Positions 26,829 through 35,521 of a stretch of DNA of 64,000 bases are shown one piece after another. Numbering within the stretch: position 1 is the first letter of the stretch; each line of letters starts with the position of its first letter. Source of the DNA: Streptomyces qinglanensis (GTDB lineage: Bacteria; Actinomycetota; Actinomycetes; Streptomycetales; Streptomycetaceae); contig NZ_FOGO01000007.1 of the NCBI RefSeq assembly GCF_900111245.1, forward strand, positions 124,001 to 188,000, in the 5' to 3' direction. The notes under the pieces are model-generated. The model was given only the letters and a program-made list of their open reading frames with translations. It did not search any database and was not told the DNA's origin. The translations under genes were made by a program, and so were the position numbers.

Positions 26829-28380
26829 CGTTGAGCCCTTTTCTTGCGGCCTTGTCCATGTGGCCGTTGATGAAGTCGTTCTCACTGACCCAGGTGGTCG
26901 TGCCCCAGGGGTTGTAGACCTGCAGCATGCCGCCCTCCTGTCCGATGATCGTCATCGCGTGGGCACCGCCCTCGCCCTTGACGTCGACCGGTACCGGCTT
27001 CCCCTCTGCGACCGCCTTCTCCACCCTGGTGAGGACCGCCCTGCGGTCGTCGGCACTGCCCAGGTCGTGGCGTTCGTAGTCGTCGCCGGTGGCGCCGCCG
27101 ATGGCGGAGTCGGCGATGCGCTCCTGGCCCTCGTGGGCCATGCCGTCCCAGTCGTCGCCGCCGTCGCCTGCTTCGTGCAGCCGGTGCTGTTCGTCCACGA
27201 GTCGCCGGCGGAAGGCGTCGGGGTCGTCCTCGTGCCCGCTGGGCCCTCCGGTGAGGCCGAGGGCGTACACGGGGTCGACCATGGCGCGGGCCGTGACGGT
27301 GGAGGAGGCCACGCACGTGCCCTCCGAGCCGTCGCCGCCTTGTATCCACAACTGATTGCCGAAGCGGACCTGGTCCTTGTTGTTGTTGGAGCCGTCGTCG
27401 GCCCGTCCCTCGTCGTCCATGCTGTCGGGGGCGGTGACCACGGGCGTGAGGTGCCGGCGCAGCCACTCCGCGCCCTTGCCGTGGATTTTGCTCCGGAACT
27501 GCTCGATCTCGTCGACGTCGTGGCCGGCGGCGAGGGCCTTCATCAGGTAGGCCCGCTCCTGCGGACTGCGGGACCGCGCGAGCATGCGTTCCATGGCCGC
27601 CTCGTCGGCGGCGTTCAGCCTGTCCATCCGGCGGCCGGCGCGCTCCAGGTCGGCGGCGCCGAGAATCTCGTTCAGCTCCGGGGCGCCGCCGGCACTGGTG
27701 TCGGCCAGCGTCAGCTTGTCGACCGCGGACAGGTCATGGGTGTGCAGCTTCTCGGCGCGAGCCTCGGACGCCCACTTGTTCAGGTCCCGGACCGCGGCGC
27801 GGACCACGTGCTCGGTGAAGACGGCGGCCCGGTGCATCATCGAGATGCCACCCGAGGCGACACCGCGGGCCTGCTTGCGGGCCCGCTCCTCGCCGTCGTC
27901 CTCGTGCAGGTCGTCGAACCAGCCGTCCCTGCCGCCGAGCTGGCTCCTGGCCTGCCGCAGTCCCGCGCGCCCCTGGTCGTCCTGCTTCTGCGCGTCCCCG
28001 AGCGCGTCCGCCAGTTCGAGCAACGCCTTCGCGCCGCCCCGGAAAGCCTCCGCCATCTGCGTCGCGGACCGTCCCGCAGCGCTCGCCGCGTTGGAGGCGA
28101 GGACACTCGTGTCACCCACCCACACCTCCGGCAGGCCCTTGCGGGCCACCCGGTGGACCCGCTTGTACACGTCGTCGACCCGCTCGGCCTGGTCTCGGTA
28201 GGTCTTGCTCAACGTCTCCAGCGTCAGACTGTCGCCCTGCGGAGCGGGGACGGACAGCGCACTGTCGATGTGGTCCAGCAGGTCGTTCTTGCTGCCCGCC
28301 GTGGATATGCGCTCGCTCAGGTCGGCCAGCCGCCTGCGGCATTCGGCCGGACTGTCGTCGGCCCACAGAGACATCGTCAC
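26800..28380 (-). CDS. Putative type VII-exported protein: WXG-like N-terminus, papain-like cysteine protease C-terminus
   Basis: This 526-residue protein has no signal peptide. Residues about 1-200 are helical, with a WXG turn at 87-89 inside VWVGDTSVLASNAAS, the pattern of WXG100/LXG export domains. The middle (200-320) is charged and helical. The C-terminus carries the residues expected of a papain-like enzyme in order: Gln343 or Gln347, Cys356 (GSEGTCVASS), His474 (GGAHAMTIIG) and Asn490 (VYNPWGTTTWV). The Cys begins a helix and the His and Asn lie on strands, as in C1/C39-like peptidases. GTG at 28380 is used, with a GAGGG site 8 bases upstream; ATG at 28374 is possible. It follows the EspC-like gene by 10 bp and overlaps the inhibitor gene. 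Confidence 0.78.
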   Translation of the reverse strand: MTMSLWADDSPAECRRRLADLSERISTAGSKNDLLDHIDSALSVPAPQGDSLTLETLSKTYRDQAERVDDVYKRVHRVARKGLPEVWVGDTSVLASNAASAAGRSATQMAEAFRGGAKALLELADALGDAQKQDDQGRAGLRQARSQLGGRDGWFDDLHEDDGEERARKQARGVASGGISMMHRAAVFTEHVVRAAVRDLNKWASEARAEKLHTHDLSAVDKLTLADTSAGGAPELNEILGAADLERAGRRMDRLNAADEAAMERMLARSRSPQERAYLMKALAAGHDVDEIEQFRSKIHGKGAEWLRRHLTPVVTAPDSMDDEGRADDGSNNNKDQVRFGNQLWIQGGDGSEGTCVASSTVTARAMVDPVYALGLTGGPSGHEDDPDAFRRRLVDEQHRLHEAGDGGDDWDGMAHEGQERIADSAIGGATGDDYERHDLGSADDRRAVLTRVEKAVAEGKPVPVDVKGEGGAHAMTIIGQEGGMLQVYNPWGTTTWVSENDFINGHMDKAARKGLNDAYSVYLPD

Positions 28381-28390
28381 CGACCGGCCC

Positions 28391-28843
28391 TCAGTACTCG
28401 GTCAGGGCCGACGGCCGGTCGGCGCGGAGGGGCGAGGTGGAGACGCTGCCGGCGCCGGCAGGAGTCGGTGTCCTCGTGATCGCGTCGTTCCCGGCCGGGG
28501 CCGGCCTCACAGCAACCCCGTCACCCACGCCCACCTGCGTCTCGAGGACGCTGGTCGCGACGAGGTGGTCGTTGCCGGCGTACGCGCTCTTGGCCCCGTC
28601 CACCTTGCCCGCCAGTTCGTGCAGCGCCTGCTCCAGCAGTCCGGCCTCGGACTCCCAGGCGGCGGCGTAGGCGCTGAACGCCGCCGCGGCCTCGTCGCCG
28701 CCCAGCACGTCCGGGATGTAGCACACCCCGGGATCGACCGCCTTGCGCACCGTTGCCGTGTCGTCGCCCGCACGGTCGAGTTCACCGGCCTTGCCGGTCA
28801 TGCCCGCCTTGGACTTGACCTCGTAGCCACCCGACAAGGCCAT
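28391..28843 (-). CDS. EspC/WXG100-like small helical protein
   Basis: This 150-residue protein has two helices (about 18-90) joined by a turn. It shows the spacing seen in EspC/WXG-type proteins: F56...W63 in AAFSAYAAAWESEAGLLEQALHELAGKV, then Y88 in SAYAGND. Residues 101-150 are a loose Ala/Pro/Gly/Thr tail. There is no signal peptide. Such proteins are secreted through type VII systems, often as partners of a larger effector encoded next door. The ATG start follows GGGGGAG closely. It is the first gene of a four-gene leftward cassette. No EccC-type ATPase or other machinery gene is visible in the window, so export would rely on a system encoded elsewhere. Confidence 0.7.
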   Translation of the reverse strand: MALSGGYEVKSKAGMTGKAGELDRAGDDTATVRKAVDPGVCYIPDVLGGDEAAAAFSAYAAAWESEAGLLEQALHELAGKVDGAKSAYAGNDHLVATSVLETQVGVGDGVAVRPAPAGNDAITRTPTPAGAGSVSTSPLRADRPSALTEY

Positions 28844-29219
28844 ACTCCCCCGATTCCCGTCTGCCTGCTCCCTCCCGACGGAACTGCTCGGAAGAGGCGT
28901 TGCCCGGCCATGCCAACCGGGAGGCTAACACGCCCCCACCTGCGGGTTCGGACGGATCACGCCTCCCGCACACCGCGCACACACCACCGGCGCGCCACAG
29001 TCACCCGGGGCCGGCGGGGAGACGTCCGGCACCTCTGCCGCATGATGCTCCGGTCCTGCGTGTGCACCCGTCCCCGACGTACACGCCCTTCACGCCCTCG
29101 CCGGTCGGCAGCCGCTGCGTGGATCCCCCTTGAGCCAGTCGCTTTCCGCACCGATTCACGGGGGTCGGTGGACGGTTGCCGACTGGCACCGCTCAAAGGG
29201 CGATCCGGTCAGCCCGGGC
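28844..29219. other. Intergenic region upstream of the protease cassette
   Basis: No gene is supported in these 376 bp. The promoter of the four-gene cassette must lie in the left part, but I see no convincing promoter pair. The right part trails the YjbQ-family gene. Confidence 0.5.
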
Positions 29220-29642
29220 TCACCCCAGGAAGCTCAGCCGCACCGTCCGCTCCGGGTTGTCGACGTTGGTGTCCACCAGGCACACCGACTGCCAGGTGCC
29301 CAGGGCCAGCTCTCCCCTGACGACGGGCAGGGTGGCGTGCGGCGGGACGAGGGCGGGCAGGACGTGGTCGCGGCCGTGGCCGGGGGTTCCGTGGCGGTGG
29401 CGCCAGCGGTCGTCGGCGGGGAGGAGGTCGCGGAGGGCGGCCAGCAGGTCGTCGTCGCTGCCTGCTCCGGTCTCCAGCAGTGCCACGCCCGCGGTGGCGT
29501 GGGGCGTGAAGACGTTCAGCAGTCCGTCGCGGCCCTCGGCGACGTCCCGCAGGAAGGAGCCGCACTGCTGCGTCAGGTCCTGGACCACCTCCTGCGAGCC
29601 GGTCGGGACATCGATCTCACGTGTCGTGAAGCGCTCAGCCAT
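29220..29642 (-). CDS. YjbQ/UPF0047-family protein (secondary thiamine-phosphate synthase type)
   Basis: This 140-residue protein is a full-length member of the UPF0047/YjbQ family. The diagnostic blocks are present: FTPHATAGVALLE (about 45-57), the central DDDLLAALRDLLP, the His-rich HRHGTPGHGRDHVLPALVPPHATLPVV, and LALGTWQSVCLVD. The histidines are thought to bind a metal. Some members show weak thiamine-phosphate synthase activity, but the physiological role is unsettled. The ATG start follows a GAGAAGA site. The gene is divergent from the flavin monooxygenase and not in an operon. Confidence 0.93.
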   Translation of the reverse strand: MAERFTTREIDVPTGSQEVVQDLTQQCGSFLRDVAEGRDGLLNVFTPHATAGVALLETGAGSDDDLLAALRDLLPADDRWRHRHGTPGHGRDHVLPALVPPHATLPVVRGELALGTWQSVCLVDTNVDNPERTVRLSFLG

Positions 29643-29846
29643 GAATCGATCTTCTCAAAGCGGACCGGCCCGCCCCCACATGCCGGACGCCGGCTCGCGC
29701 GCCGCACTGTGCGGGAGGGGGACCCGTCGGACGTGGCGCGCGGACAGGGCGCGACCCGCACGCGCGCGGGAGGGGCGGCCGCGCTCGTCACGGACGCCGT
29801 GCTCCTGGGCGACCCGCACGCCCGCGGGAAGGATTCGGGGGGCCGG

Positions 29847-30962
29847 ATGGTTCGCAGAGGCATGAATGACGTGGCGGTCGTGGTCGTCGGAGCCGGGCAG
29901 GCGGGACTCTCCAGCGCCTATCACCTGCGGCGGACCGGGTGGGAGCCCGGTACGGACTTCGTCGTGCTGGATCACTCACCCGCGCCGGGCGGGGCGTGGC
30001 AGTTCCGGTGGCCGACGCTGACGTACGGCCGCGTCCACGGCATGCATGCGCTGCCCGGCATGGAGCTGACCGGCGCCGACCCCGGGCGTCCGTCCTCGGA
30101 GGTGATCGGAGAGTATTTCGCCGCCTACGAGCGGGCCTTCGCGCTGCGGGTGCGGCGCCCGGTGGATGTCCGCGAGGTGCGGGACGCGGGGTGGGGCGGA
30201 CGGCTGGTGGTACGGACCGCGCAGGGCGACTGGACGGCACGGGCCGTGATCAACGCCACCGGCACCTGGGACCGTCCCTTCTGGCCCCGGGTTCCCGGAC
30301 AGGAGCTCTTCCGGGGCCGCCAGTTGCACACGGCGCAGTACCCGGGCCCGCGGTCGGACGCCTTCAAGGGCCGCCGGGTGGTCGTCGTCGGCGGCGGGAC
30401 CTCCGCGGTGCAGCATCTGCTGGAGATCGCCGAGGTCGCGCGGGAGACGCTGTGGGTGACCCGGCGGCCGCCCCGCTTCCGCTCGGATTCCTTCGGTGAG
30501 GAGGCCGGCCGGGCCGCCGTGGCGCTGGTCGAGGAGCGGGTACGGGAGGGTCTGCCGCCCCGCAGCGTGGTGTCGGTGACCGGGCTGCCGATGACCGAGC
30601 AGGTGCGCCGCGCGCGGGAGAGCGGCGTACTGGAACGGCACCCGATGTTCGCCCGGTTGGCCGAGGACGGCGTCGTCTGGGCGGACGGCGGCCGGGCGCC
30701 TGCGGACACGGTCCTGTGGGCCACCGGCTTCCGTCCGGTCATCGATCATCTCGCTCCCCTGCGGCTGCGCGAGCCCGGTGGCGGCATCCGGCTGGAGGGC
30801 ACCCGGGTCTCCCGGGATCCGCGGATCCATCTGGTCGGCTACGGTCCCTCCGCCAGCACGATCGGCGCCAACCGGGCCGGCCGGTCGGCCGTGCGGGATG
30901 TCCGGGCCCTGCTGGCGGAGGGAAATCGGGAGGTACCGGCTGTCAGCCCCGCCGCGGTGTGA
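29847..30962 (+). CDS. Flavin-containing monooxygenase / FAD-NAD(P)-binding oxidoreductase
   Basis: This 371-residue protein has two dinucleotide-binding motifs: the FAD motif VVVGAGQAGLSSAYHL near the N-terminus and the NADPH motif VVVVGGGTSAVQHLLE near 180-195. ATGFRPVIDHL near the end is the usual ATGY/F-type FMO motif. It resembles the CzcO/YpdA-like group of single-component monooxygenases that oxidise soft nucleophiles or act as Baeyer-Villiger-like enzymes; the substrate is unknown. The start is placed at ATG 29847 behind GGGGGG. The ATG at 29862 has an AGAGG only one base away and is less likely. It stands alone. Confidence 0.9.
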   Translation: MVRRGMNDVAVVVVGAGQAGLSSAYHLRRTGWEPGTDFVVLDHSPAPGGAWQFRWPTLTYGRVHGMHALPGMELTGADPGRPSSEVIGEYFAAYERAFALRVRRPVDVREVRDAGWGGRLVVRTAQGDWTARAVINATGTWDRPFWPRVPGQELFRGRQLHTAQYPGPRSDAFKGRRVVVVGGGTSAVQHLLEIAEVARETLWVTRRPPRFRSDSFGEEAGRAAVALVEERVREGLPPRSVVSVTGLPMTEQVRRARESGVLERHPMFARLAEDGVVWADGGRAPADTVLWATGFRPVIDHLAPLRLREPGGGIRLEGTRVSRDPRIHLVGYGPSASTIGANRAGRSAVRDVRALLAEGNREVPAVSPAAV

Positions 30963-31342
30963 GACTCCGGTGGAGCAGTTCACCGCGGTGATCCGGCCGG
31001 CCGCTGGTGCGGACCGCTGCGGACGCGGTCCGCGGGAGCCGGACGCAGCCGGATTCCGCAGCGGGCCCGGTGTCAGCCGCGTGGGGGTGTGGGGGTCGGC
31101 GCCGGCCTTCTGCGCGTCCAGCTTCGACCGGTGTCGGCCGTGTGGACTGTGGGGCGCGGCGACCTGCCCAGCAGGCGGGCTCCTTGCCCCCGGCCGTCCG
31201 GCTCACGCGGGCGCACCGGTTTCCCTCCTCCCCCGGACCGTGCGCCCCGCTTCCCGCCGGTCCGGCCGGCTGCTCGGAGCGTCCGGCCGGCTGCTCGCCG
31301 GTCGGACGCTCCGCTGTCCGCCGTCTCTTCGGGCCGGTCTTC
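30963..31342. other. Intergenic region between convergent genes
   Basis: These 380 bp hold no supported gene. A 16-bp direct repeat (31261-31276 and 31282-31297) overlaps the hairpin that ends the rhamnose-binding protein gene. Confidence 0.55.
31276..31312 (-). terminator. Hairpin terminator after rhaS-like gene
   Basis: Arms GGAGCGTCCG (31276-31285) and CGGACGCTCC (31303-31312) are perfect 10-bp complements. A G-T pair and a further 4-bp CCGG/CCGG stem extend them, with a 7-base loop. It begins 30 bp after the stop codon on the minus strand. Confidence 0.7.
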
Positions 31343-32422
31343 TCAGAAGTCGAAGTCGTCGATGTTCCCGCTGTCGAAGACCGTCGGAGGCCCGAGGACG
31401 ACCTCGCCGTCCTTGCCGATGGTGTACTGCCCCAGCTTCCCCGCCGTGAACTTCTCGCCCTCCTTCCCGGTGATCTGTCCGGAGGAGAGGGCAGCGGCGG
31501 CGTAGGCGCTCAGGTAGCCGAGCTTGGAGGCGTCCCACAGGGAGAACTGCTCGAGGGTGCCGTTCTTGATGTACTTGCGCATCTGGTTGGGCGTGCCCAG
31601 GCCCCCGAGGGTGATCTTGCCCTTGTACGGGGATCCGCTGACGTAGCGGGCCGCGGCTGCCAGGCCGACCGTGGTGGGCGAGATGATGCCCTTCAGGTCC
31701 GGGTAGGTCTTGAGGAGGCTCTGGGTCTCCTGGAAGGACTTCCGGTCGACGTCGTCGCCGTAGGCGATCTTGACGAGCTCCATGTCCTTGTACGCGGGCT
31801 TGCTCAGCTCGTCCTTCATGATCTCGATCCAGGTGTTCTGGTTGGTGGCGTTCTGGGTCGCCGAGAGGATCGCGATGTCGCCCTTGTAGTTGAGCTGTTC
31901 GGCCATGTCCTTGACCAGGCCCCGGCCGATGTCCTCGGAGCCGGCCTGGTTGACGAACAGGTGACGGCAGTCCTCACCCGCGTCCGAGTCGTACGTGACG
32001 ATCTTGACGTCCTGCTTCATGGCGGCCTTCAGCGGCCCGCACACCGCGCGGGGGTCGTTGGCGGCGAGCAGGATGGCGTCCTGGCGCTGCCGGGTGAGCG
32101 TGTTGATGTAGCTCACCTGCGAGGACGCCTTCGCGTCGGAGGGGCCCACCTCCTTGCCCTTGCCGCCGAACTCCTCGGCCGCCTCGATGCCGCCCCTGTC
32201 GACCACCGTCATGTAGGGGTTGTTGATCTGCTTGGGGAGGAAGGCAAGCTTGAGCCCCTTCTTCAGCGGCGCGTCCGTACCCGCCTCGGCGTTCCGCGCC
32301 GTGTCCTCCGCGTCGCCCCGGGCGTCGCTCGTGGTCGTACCGGAGCAGCCCGCGACGGTGACGGTCAGGGCGCAGGCCGCCGCGGTGACGGCGAGGGCGC
32401 GGGAGCGGGGGTGCGGGCGCAT
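31343..32422 (-). CDS. rhaS: Rhamnose ABC transporter substrate-binding lipoprotein
   Basis: This 359-residue periplasmic-binding-protein-like lipoprotein belongs to the RhaS group. A signal sequence ends in the lipobox VAGC. The mature part has KLAFLPKQINNPYMTVVDRGG, the rhamnose-binder wording of the family opening. It is followed by a type I sugar-binding fold with LLAANDPRAVCGPLK, KIVTYDSDA, FVNQAGSEDIGRGLV and GIISPTTVGLAAAA. The ATG start has a GAAAGG site 8 bases away. In intact operons it is the last gene after the ATPase and two permeases. Here those are missing except for a short permease relic upstream, so its transporter would have to come from elsewhere or the gene is a leftover. 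Confidence 0.9.
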   Translation of the reverse strand: MRPHPRSRALAVTAAACALTVTVAGCSGTTTSDARGDAEDTARNAEAGTDAPLKKGLKLAFLPKQINNPYMTVVDRGGIEAAEEFGGKGKEVGPSDAKASSQVSYINTLTRQRQDAILLAANDPRAVCGPLKAAMKQDVKIVTYDSDAGEDCRHLFVNQAGSEDIGRGLVKDMAEQLNYKGDIAILSATQNATNQNTWIEIMKDELSKPAYKDMELVKIAYGDDVDRKSFQETQSLLKTYPDLKGIISPTTVGLAAAARYVSGSPYKGKITLGGLGTPNQMRKYIKNGTLEQFSLWDASKLGYLSAYAAAALSSGQITGKEGEKFTAGKLGQYTIGKDGEVVLGPPTVFDSGNIDDFDF

Positions 32423-33126
32423 GGGCGTGGCCTTTCGGGAGACTGCGGGACCTGCGGTACGGCTGCGGAGGCTAGCGGGGCGGGGGGTGGTGCCGCTGTG
32501 GTGTCCGGCGCCGCGTCGGCCGCCGCGTGGGGGGCCGGTGGCCGCCGTGCGGCGGTGCCTGCGGGCGGCGAGTGCCGGGACGGCCCGCGGGGTGAGCACG
32601 GAGACGATCAACAGCGCGCCAGTGACGATAACTGGGATCTCGCGCGAGGGGTCGTTCAGGGTCAGCAGGTTGCGCGGGACGCCGATGAGCAGCACGCTCG
32701 CCCTCCTCTCCGCCGAACGTGCCCTTGCGCTCCGGCACTGTGTGCCGCGTCCGGCTGGGCTGAGCGGATCGTCCGCGACCGTGCGGCAGGCCCGCCCGCG
32801 GCGAGCGCTTCGCCTGTCCGGCCGCCGGCACCTGGTTCCGGGGCGCAACGCGCTGCTGTACCGACCGGCGGCGGACACCTGCGGACTGCCCCTCGTCGCC
32901 GGTCCCGTGGAGACAGCGGCGTGACGGAAATCTGCAGGTACAGGCCCGTACGGCCGGAGCGGTGACGGGGGCCGCTGCCCGCGCCGCGCGCCCTGGTGCC
33001 TGACAGCGTGCTGCTGCGACAGTATGACCCCCGAGGTGATCGCTCGTCGTGGGAGCGGACTGCCGCGCGCCGTGCCGCTGGTACGCATCCCACCGGCCGG
33101 CAGCACCCGGACGGAAGGGAGTCGCC
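32423..33126. other. Gap between rhaS relic operon and lutA
   Basis: These 704 bp contain the permease relic (listed separately) and then about 420 bp with only shadow frames. The promoter of the lut operon should lie near 33000-33110, but I cannot identify it with confidence. Confidence 0.5.
32550..32705 (-). pseudogene. Relic of a rhamnose-type ABC permease (C-terminal end only)
   Basis: The minus-strand frame reads SVLLIGVPRNLLTLNDPS and then EIPVIVTGALLIVSVLTP. This is the C-terminal pattern of RhaP/RhaQ-type sugar permeases, in which a GVLRNALTLADVS-like segment is followed by the last membrane helix. Only about 50 residues remain and there is no start, so it is a truncated remnant. It runs in the same frame and direction as rhaS just downstream, which fits the usual permease-before-binding-protein order. 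Confidence 0.65.
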
Positions 33127-33879
33127 GTGCGCGTAGCGCTCTTCGTCACCTGCGTCAACGACGCGCTCTACCCGCGCACGGGGCAGGCCGTGGTGACGCT
33201 GCTGGAGCGGCTCGGCGTCCGGGTGGACTTCCCCGAGGCGCAGTCGTGCTGCGGCCAGCCCCAGTTCAACACCGGCTACCGGCACGCGACCGAGCCCCTG
33301 GTGCACCGGTACGCCTCTGCCTTCGCCGACTACGACCACATCGTGGTCCCCTCGGGGTCCTGCGCGGCCATGGTGCGGGAGAACTATCCGCGCATCGGTG
33401 CCAGAGCGGCGGCGGAGGGGCGGGGCGGCAGGCTGGCCGCGGCGGCCGACCGGGCGGTGCCGCGCACCTACGAGCTGACCGAGTTCCTCGTGGACGTCCT
33501 GGGGGTCACCGATGTCGGTGCGTACTACCCGCACACCGTCACCTACCACCCGACCTGCCACGGGTTGCGGGTGCTCGGCCTGGGCCGCCGGCCGCGCGCC
33601 CTGCTGGAAGAGGTGAAGGGGCTGGAGCTGCGCGAGTTGGCGAGTGCCGAGGAGTGCTGCGGCTTCGGCGGCACGTTCGCGGTCAAGAACCCGGCCGTCT
33701 CCTCGGCCATGGGCGCGGACAAGGCGCACCACATCCGGTCGAGCGGCGCGGCGTCGGTGTGCACGGTGGACAACTCCTGTCTGATGCACATCGGTGGTCT
33801 GCTCTCCCGGGCCGGCTCGCGGGTGCGTCCCGTCCACCTCGCGGAGATCCTGGCGAGCACCGAGGAGTCGCCGTGGTGA
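33127..33879 (+). CDS. lutA: L-lactate oxidation Fe-S protein LutA
   Basis: This 250-residue protein has two CCG domains, the cysteine-rich Fe-S ligands of the LutA/GlpC/HdrB group: SCCGQPQFNTGY near 33-45 and ECCGFGGTFAVKNP near 180-193. PTCHGLRVLGL and NSCLMHIGG complete the ligand set. The GTG start follows GGAAGGGAG. With LutB and LutC it forms the non-flavin L-lactate to pyruvate oxidation system first described in Bacillus. It is the first gene of the operon, 79 bp before lutB. Confidence 0.94.
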   Translation: MRVALFVTCVNDALYPRTGQAVVTLLERLGVRVDFPEAQSCCGQPQFNTGYRHATEPLVHRYASAFADYDHIVVPSGSCAAMVRENYPRIGARAAAEGRGGRLAAAADRAVPRTYELTEFLVDVLGVTDVGAYYPHTVTYHPTCHGLRVLGLGRRPRALLEEVKGLELRELASAEECCGFGGTFAVKNPAVSSAMGADKAHHIRSSGAASVCTVDNSCLMHIGGLLSRAGSRVRPVHLAEILASTEESPW

Positions 33880-33958
33880 GCGGCGCACGCGCGGCCGCCC
33901 GGCCGGGTCCGGCCGCCAGGACCGGCCGCATGCGCGGGACGAGGGACGGAGGGATCCG

Positions 33959-35521
33959 GTGAGCGTCACCTATCTGGGCATGCCGCCGTTCCCGGAGGCT
34001 GCCGCAGCGGCCACCGGGGACGAACGGCTGCGCGGCAACCTCCGGCACGCCACCCGCACGATCCGCGACAAGCGCGCCGCCGCCGTGGCGGAACTGGCCG
34101 ACTGGTCCGCGCTGCGGGCGGCCGGGGCGCAGATCAAGGACCGCACGCTGCGCCACCTGGACCACTACCTGGAACAACTGGAGGCCGCGGTCACCGCCGC
34201 GGGCGGCACGGTGCACTGGGCCACCGACGCGCAGGAGGCCGGCGAGATCGTCACGCGCCTCGTACGGGCGACCGGAGAGCGCGAGGTCGTCAAGGTCAAG
34301 TCCATGGTCACGCAGGAGATCGGCCTCAACGAGGCGCTGGAACAGGCCGGCATCTCGGCCTACGAGACCGATCTGGCGGAGCTGATCGTCCAGTTGGGCG
34401 AGGACCGCCCCTCGCACATCCTGGTGCCCGCCATCCACCGGAACCGCTCCGAGATCCGCGAGATCTTCCGGGAGCGGATGGGGCACTGGGGCCGGCCGGC
34501 GCCGGACGGGCTCACCGACCGTCCCGGCGATCTGGCGGAGGCTGCCCGGCTGCACCTGCGGGAGAAGTTCCTGAGAGCCAAGGTGGGCGTCTCCGGGGCG
34601 AATTTCCTGGTCGCCGAGACCGGCACCCTGGTCGTCGTCGAGTCCGAGGGCAACGGCCGGATGTGCCTGACGCTGCCCGAGACGCTGATCTCGGTGGCCG
34701 GCATCGAGAAGGTCGTCCCCACCTGGCAGGACCTGGAGGTCTTCCTGCAGCTCCTGCCGCGCTCCAGCACAGCGGAGCGGATGAACCCCTACACCTCCAC
34801 CTGGACGGGTGTCACACCCGGCGACGGGCCCGCCGCCTTCCATCTGGTGCTGCTGGACAACGGCCGCACCGACACGCTGGCCGACCAGGTGGGCCGGCAG
34901 GCGCTGCGCTGCATCCGCTGCTCGGCCTGCCTCAACGTGTGCCCGGTCTACGAACGCGCGGGCGGACACGCCTACGGGTCCCCCTACCCGGGGCCCATCG
35001 GCGCGATCCTGACGCCGCAGCTCGACAGCATGGAGACCGGGCTGGACGCCTCCTTGCCGTACGCGTCGTCGTTGTGCGGTGCCTGCTACGAGGTGTGCCC
35101 GGTGGCCATCGACATCCCCGAGGTGCTGGTGCACCTGCGCGAGCGCGTCGTCCAGGGCGGCACGGCCACCGTGCGCGGGGAGCGCACGACGGTGCGGCCG
35201 GCCAGGGGGCACGCGGCGGAGCGGGCCGCCATGCGGGCGGCCTCCTGGACGTTCGACCATCCGCGTGCGCTGCGTGCCGGTGAACGGATGGCCGCGCGGG
35301 CGCGGCGTCTGGTGCCGCGCAGGCTGCCGGGGCCCGGCCGGGCCTGGACCGACACCCGGGAGGTGCCGCAGGTGCCCGCGGAGTCGTTCCGCGACTGGTG
35401 GCGGCGCACCCGCGGCACCGCGGGCGGCGCGCCCGGGAGCACCACCGCGCACACCGTGGACGACGGCACCGGAGCAGTCGGCTCGACGGGCCGCACCGGC
35501 CCCCTGGAGGACCCGCGGTGA
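33959..35521 (+). CDS. lutB: L-lactate oxidation Fe-S protein LutB
   Basis: This 520-residue protein has the long LutB-type N-terminal domain (about 60-290, with VKVKSMVTQEIGLNEAL and FLVAETGTLVVVESEGN). Two 4Fe-4S clusters follow: CIRCSACLNVCP near 319-330 and CGACYEVCP near 375-383. The GTG start (33959) has a GGAGGG site. Compared with Bacillus LutB it carries an extra C-terminal tail of about 60 residues rich in Gly, Thr and Arg (after FRDWWRRTRG), which looks disordered. It overlaps lutC by 4 bp (GTGA) and so is translationally coupled. Confidence 0.95.
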   Translation: MSVTYLGMPPFPEAAAAATGDERLRGNLRHATRTIRDKRAAAVAELADWSALRAAGAQIKDRTLRHLDHYLEQLEAAVTAAGGTVHWATDAQEAGEIVTRLVRATGEREVVKVKSMVTQEIGLNEALEQAGISAYETDLAELIVQLGEDRPSHILVPAIHRNRSEIREIFRERMGHWGRPAPDGLTDRPGDLAEAARLHLREKFLRAKVGVSGANFLVAETGTLVVVESEGNGRMCLTLPETLISVAGIEKVVPTWQDLEVFLQLLPRSSTAERMNPYTSTWTGVTPGDGPAAFHLVLLDNGRTDTLADQVGRQALRCIRCSACLNVCPVYERAGGHAYGSPYPGPIGAILTPQLDSMETGLDASLPYASSLCGACYEVCPVAIDIPEVLVHLRERVVQGGTATVRGERTTVRPARGHAAERAAMRAASWTFDHPRALRAGERMAARARRLVPRRLPGPGRAWTDTREVPQVPAESFRDWWRRTRGTAGGAPGSTTAHTVDDGTGAVGSTGRTGPLEDPR

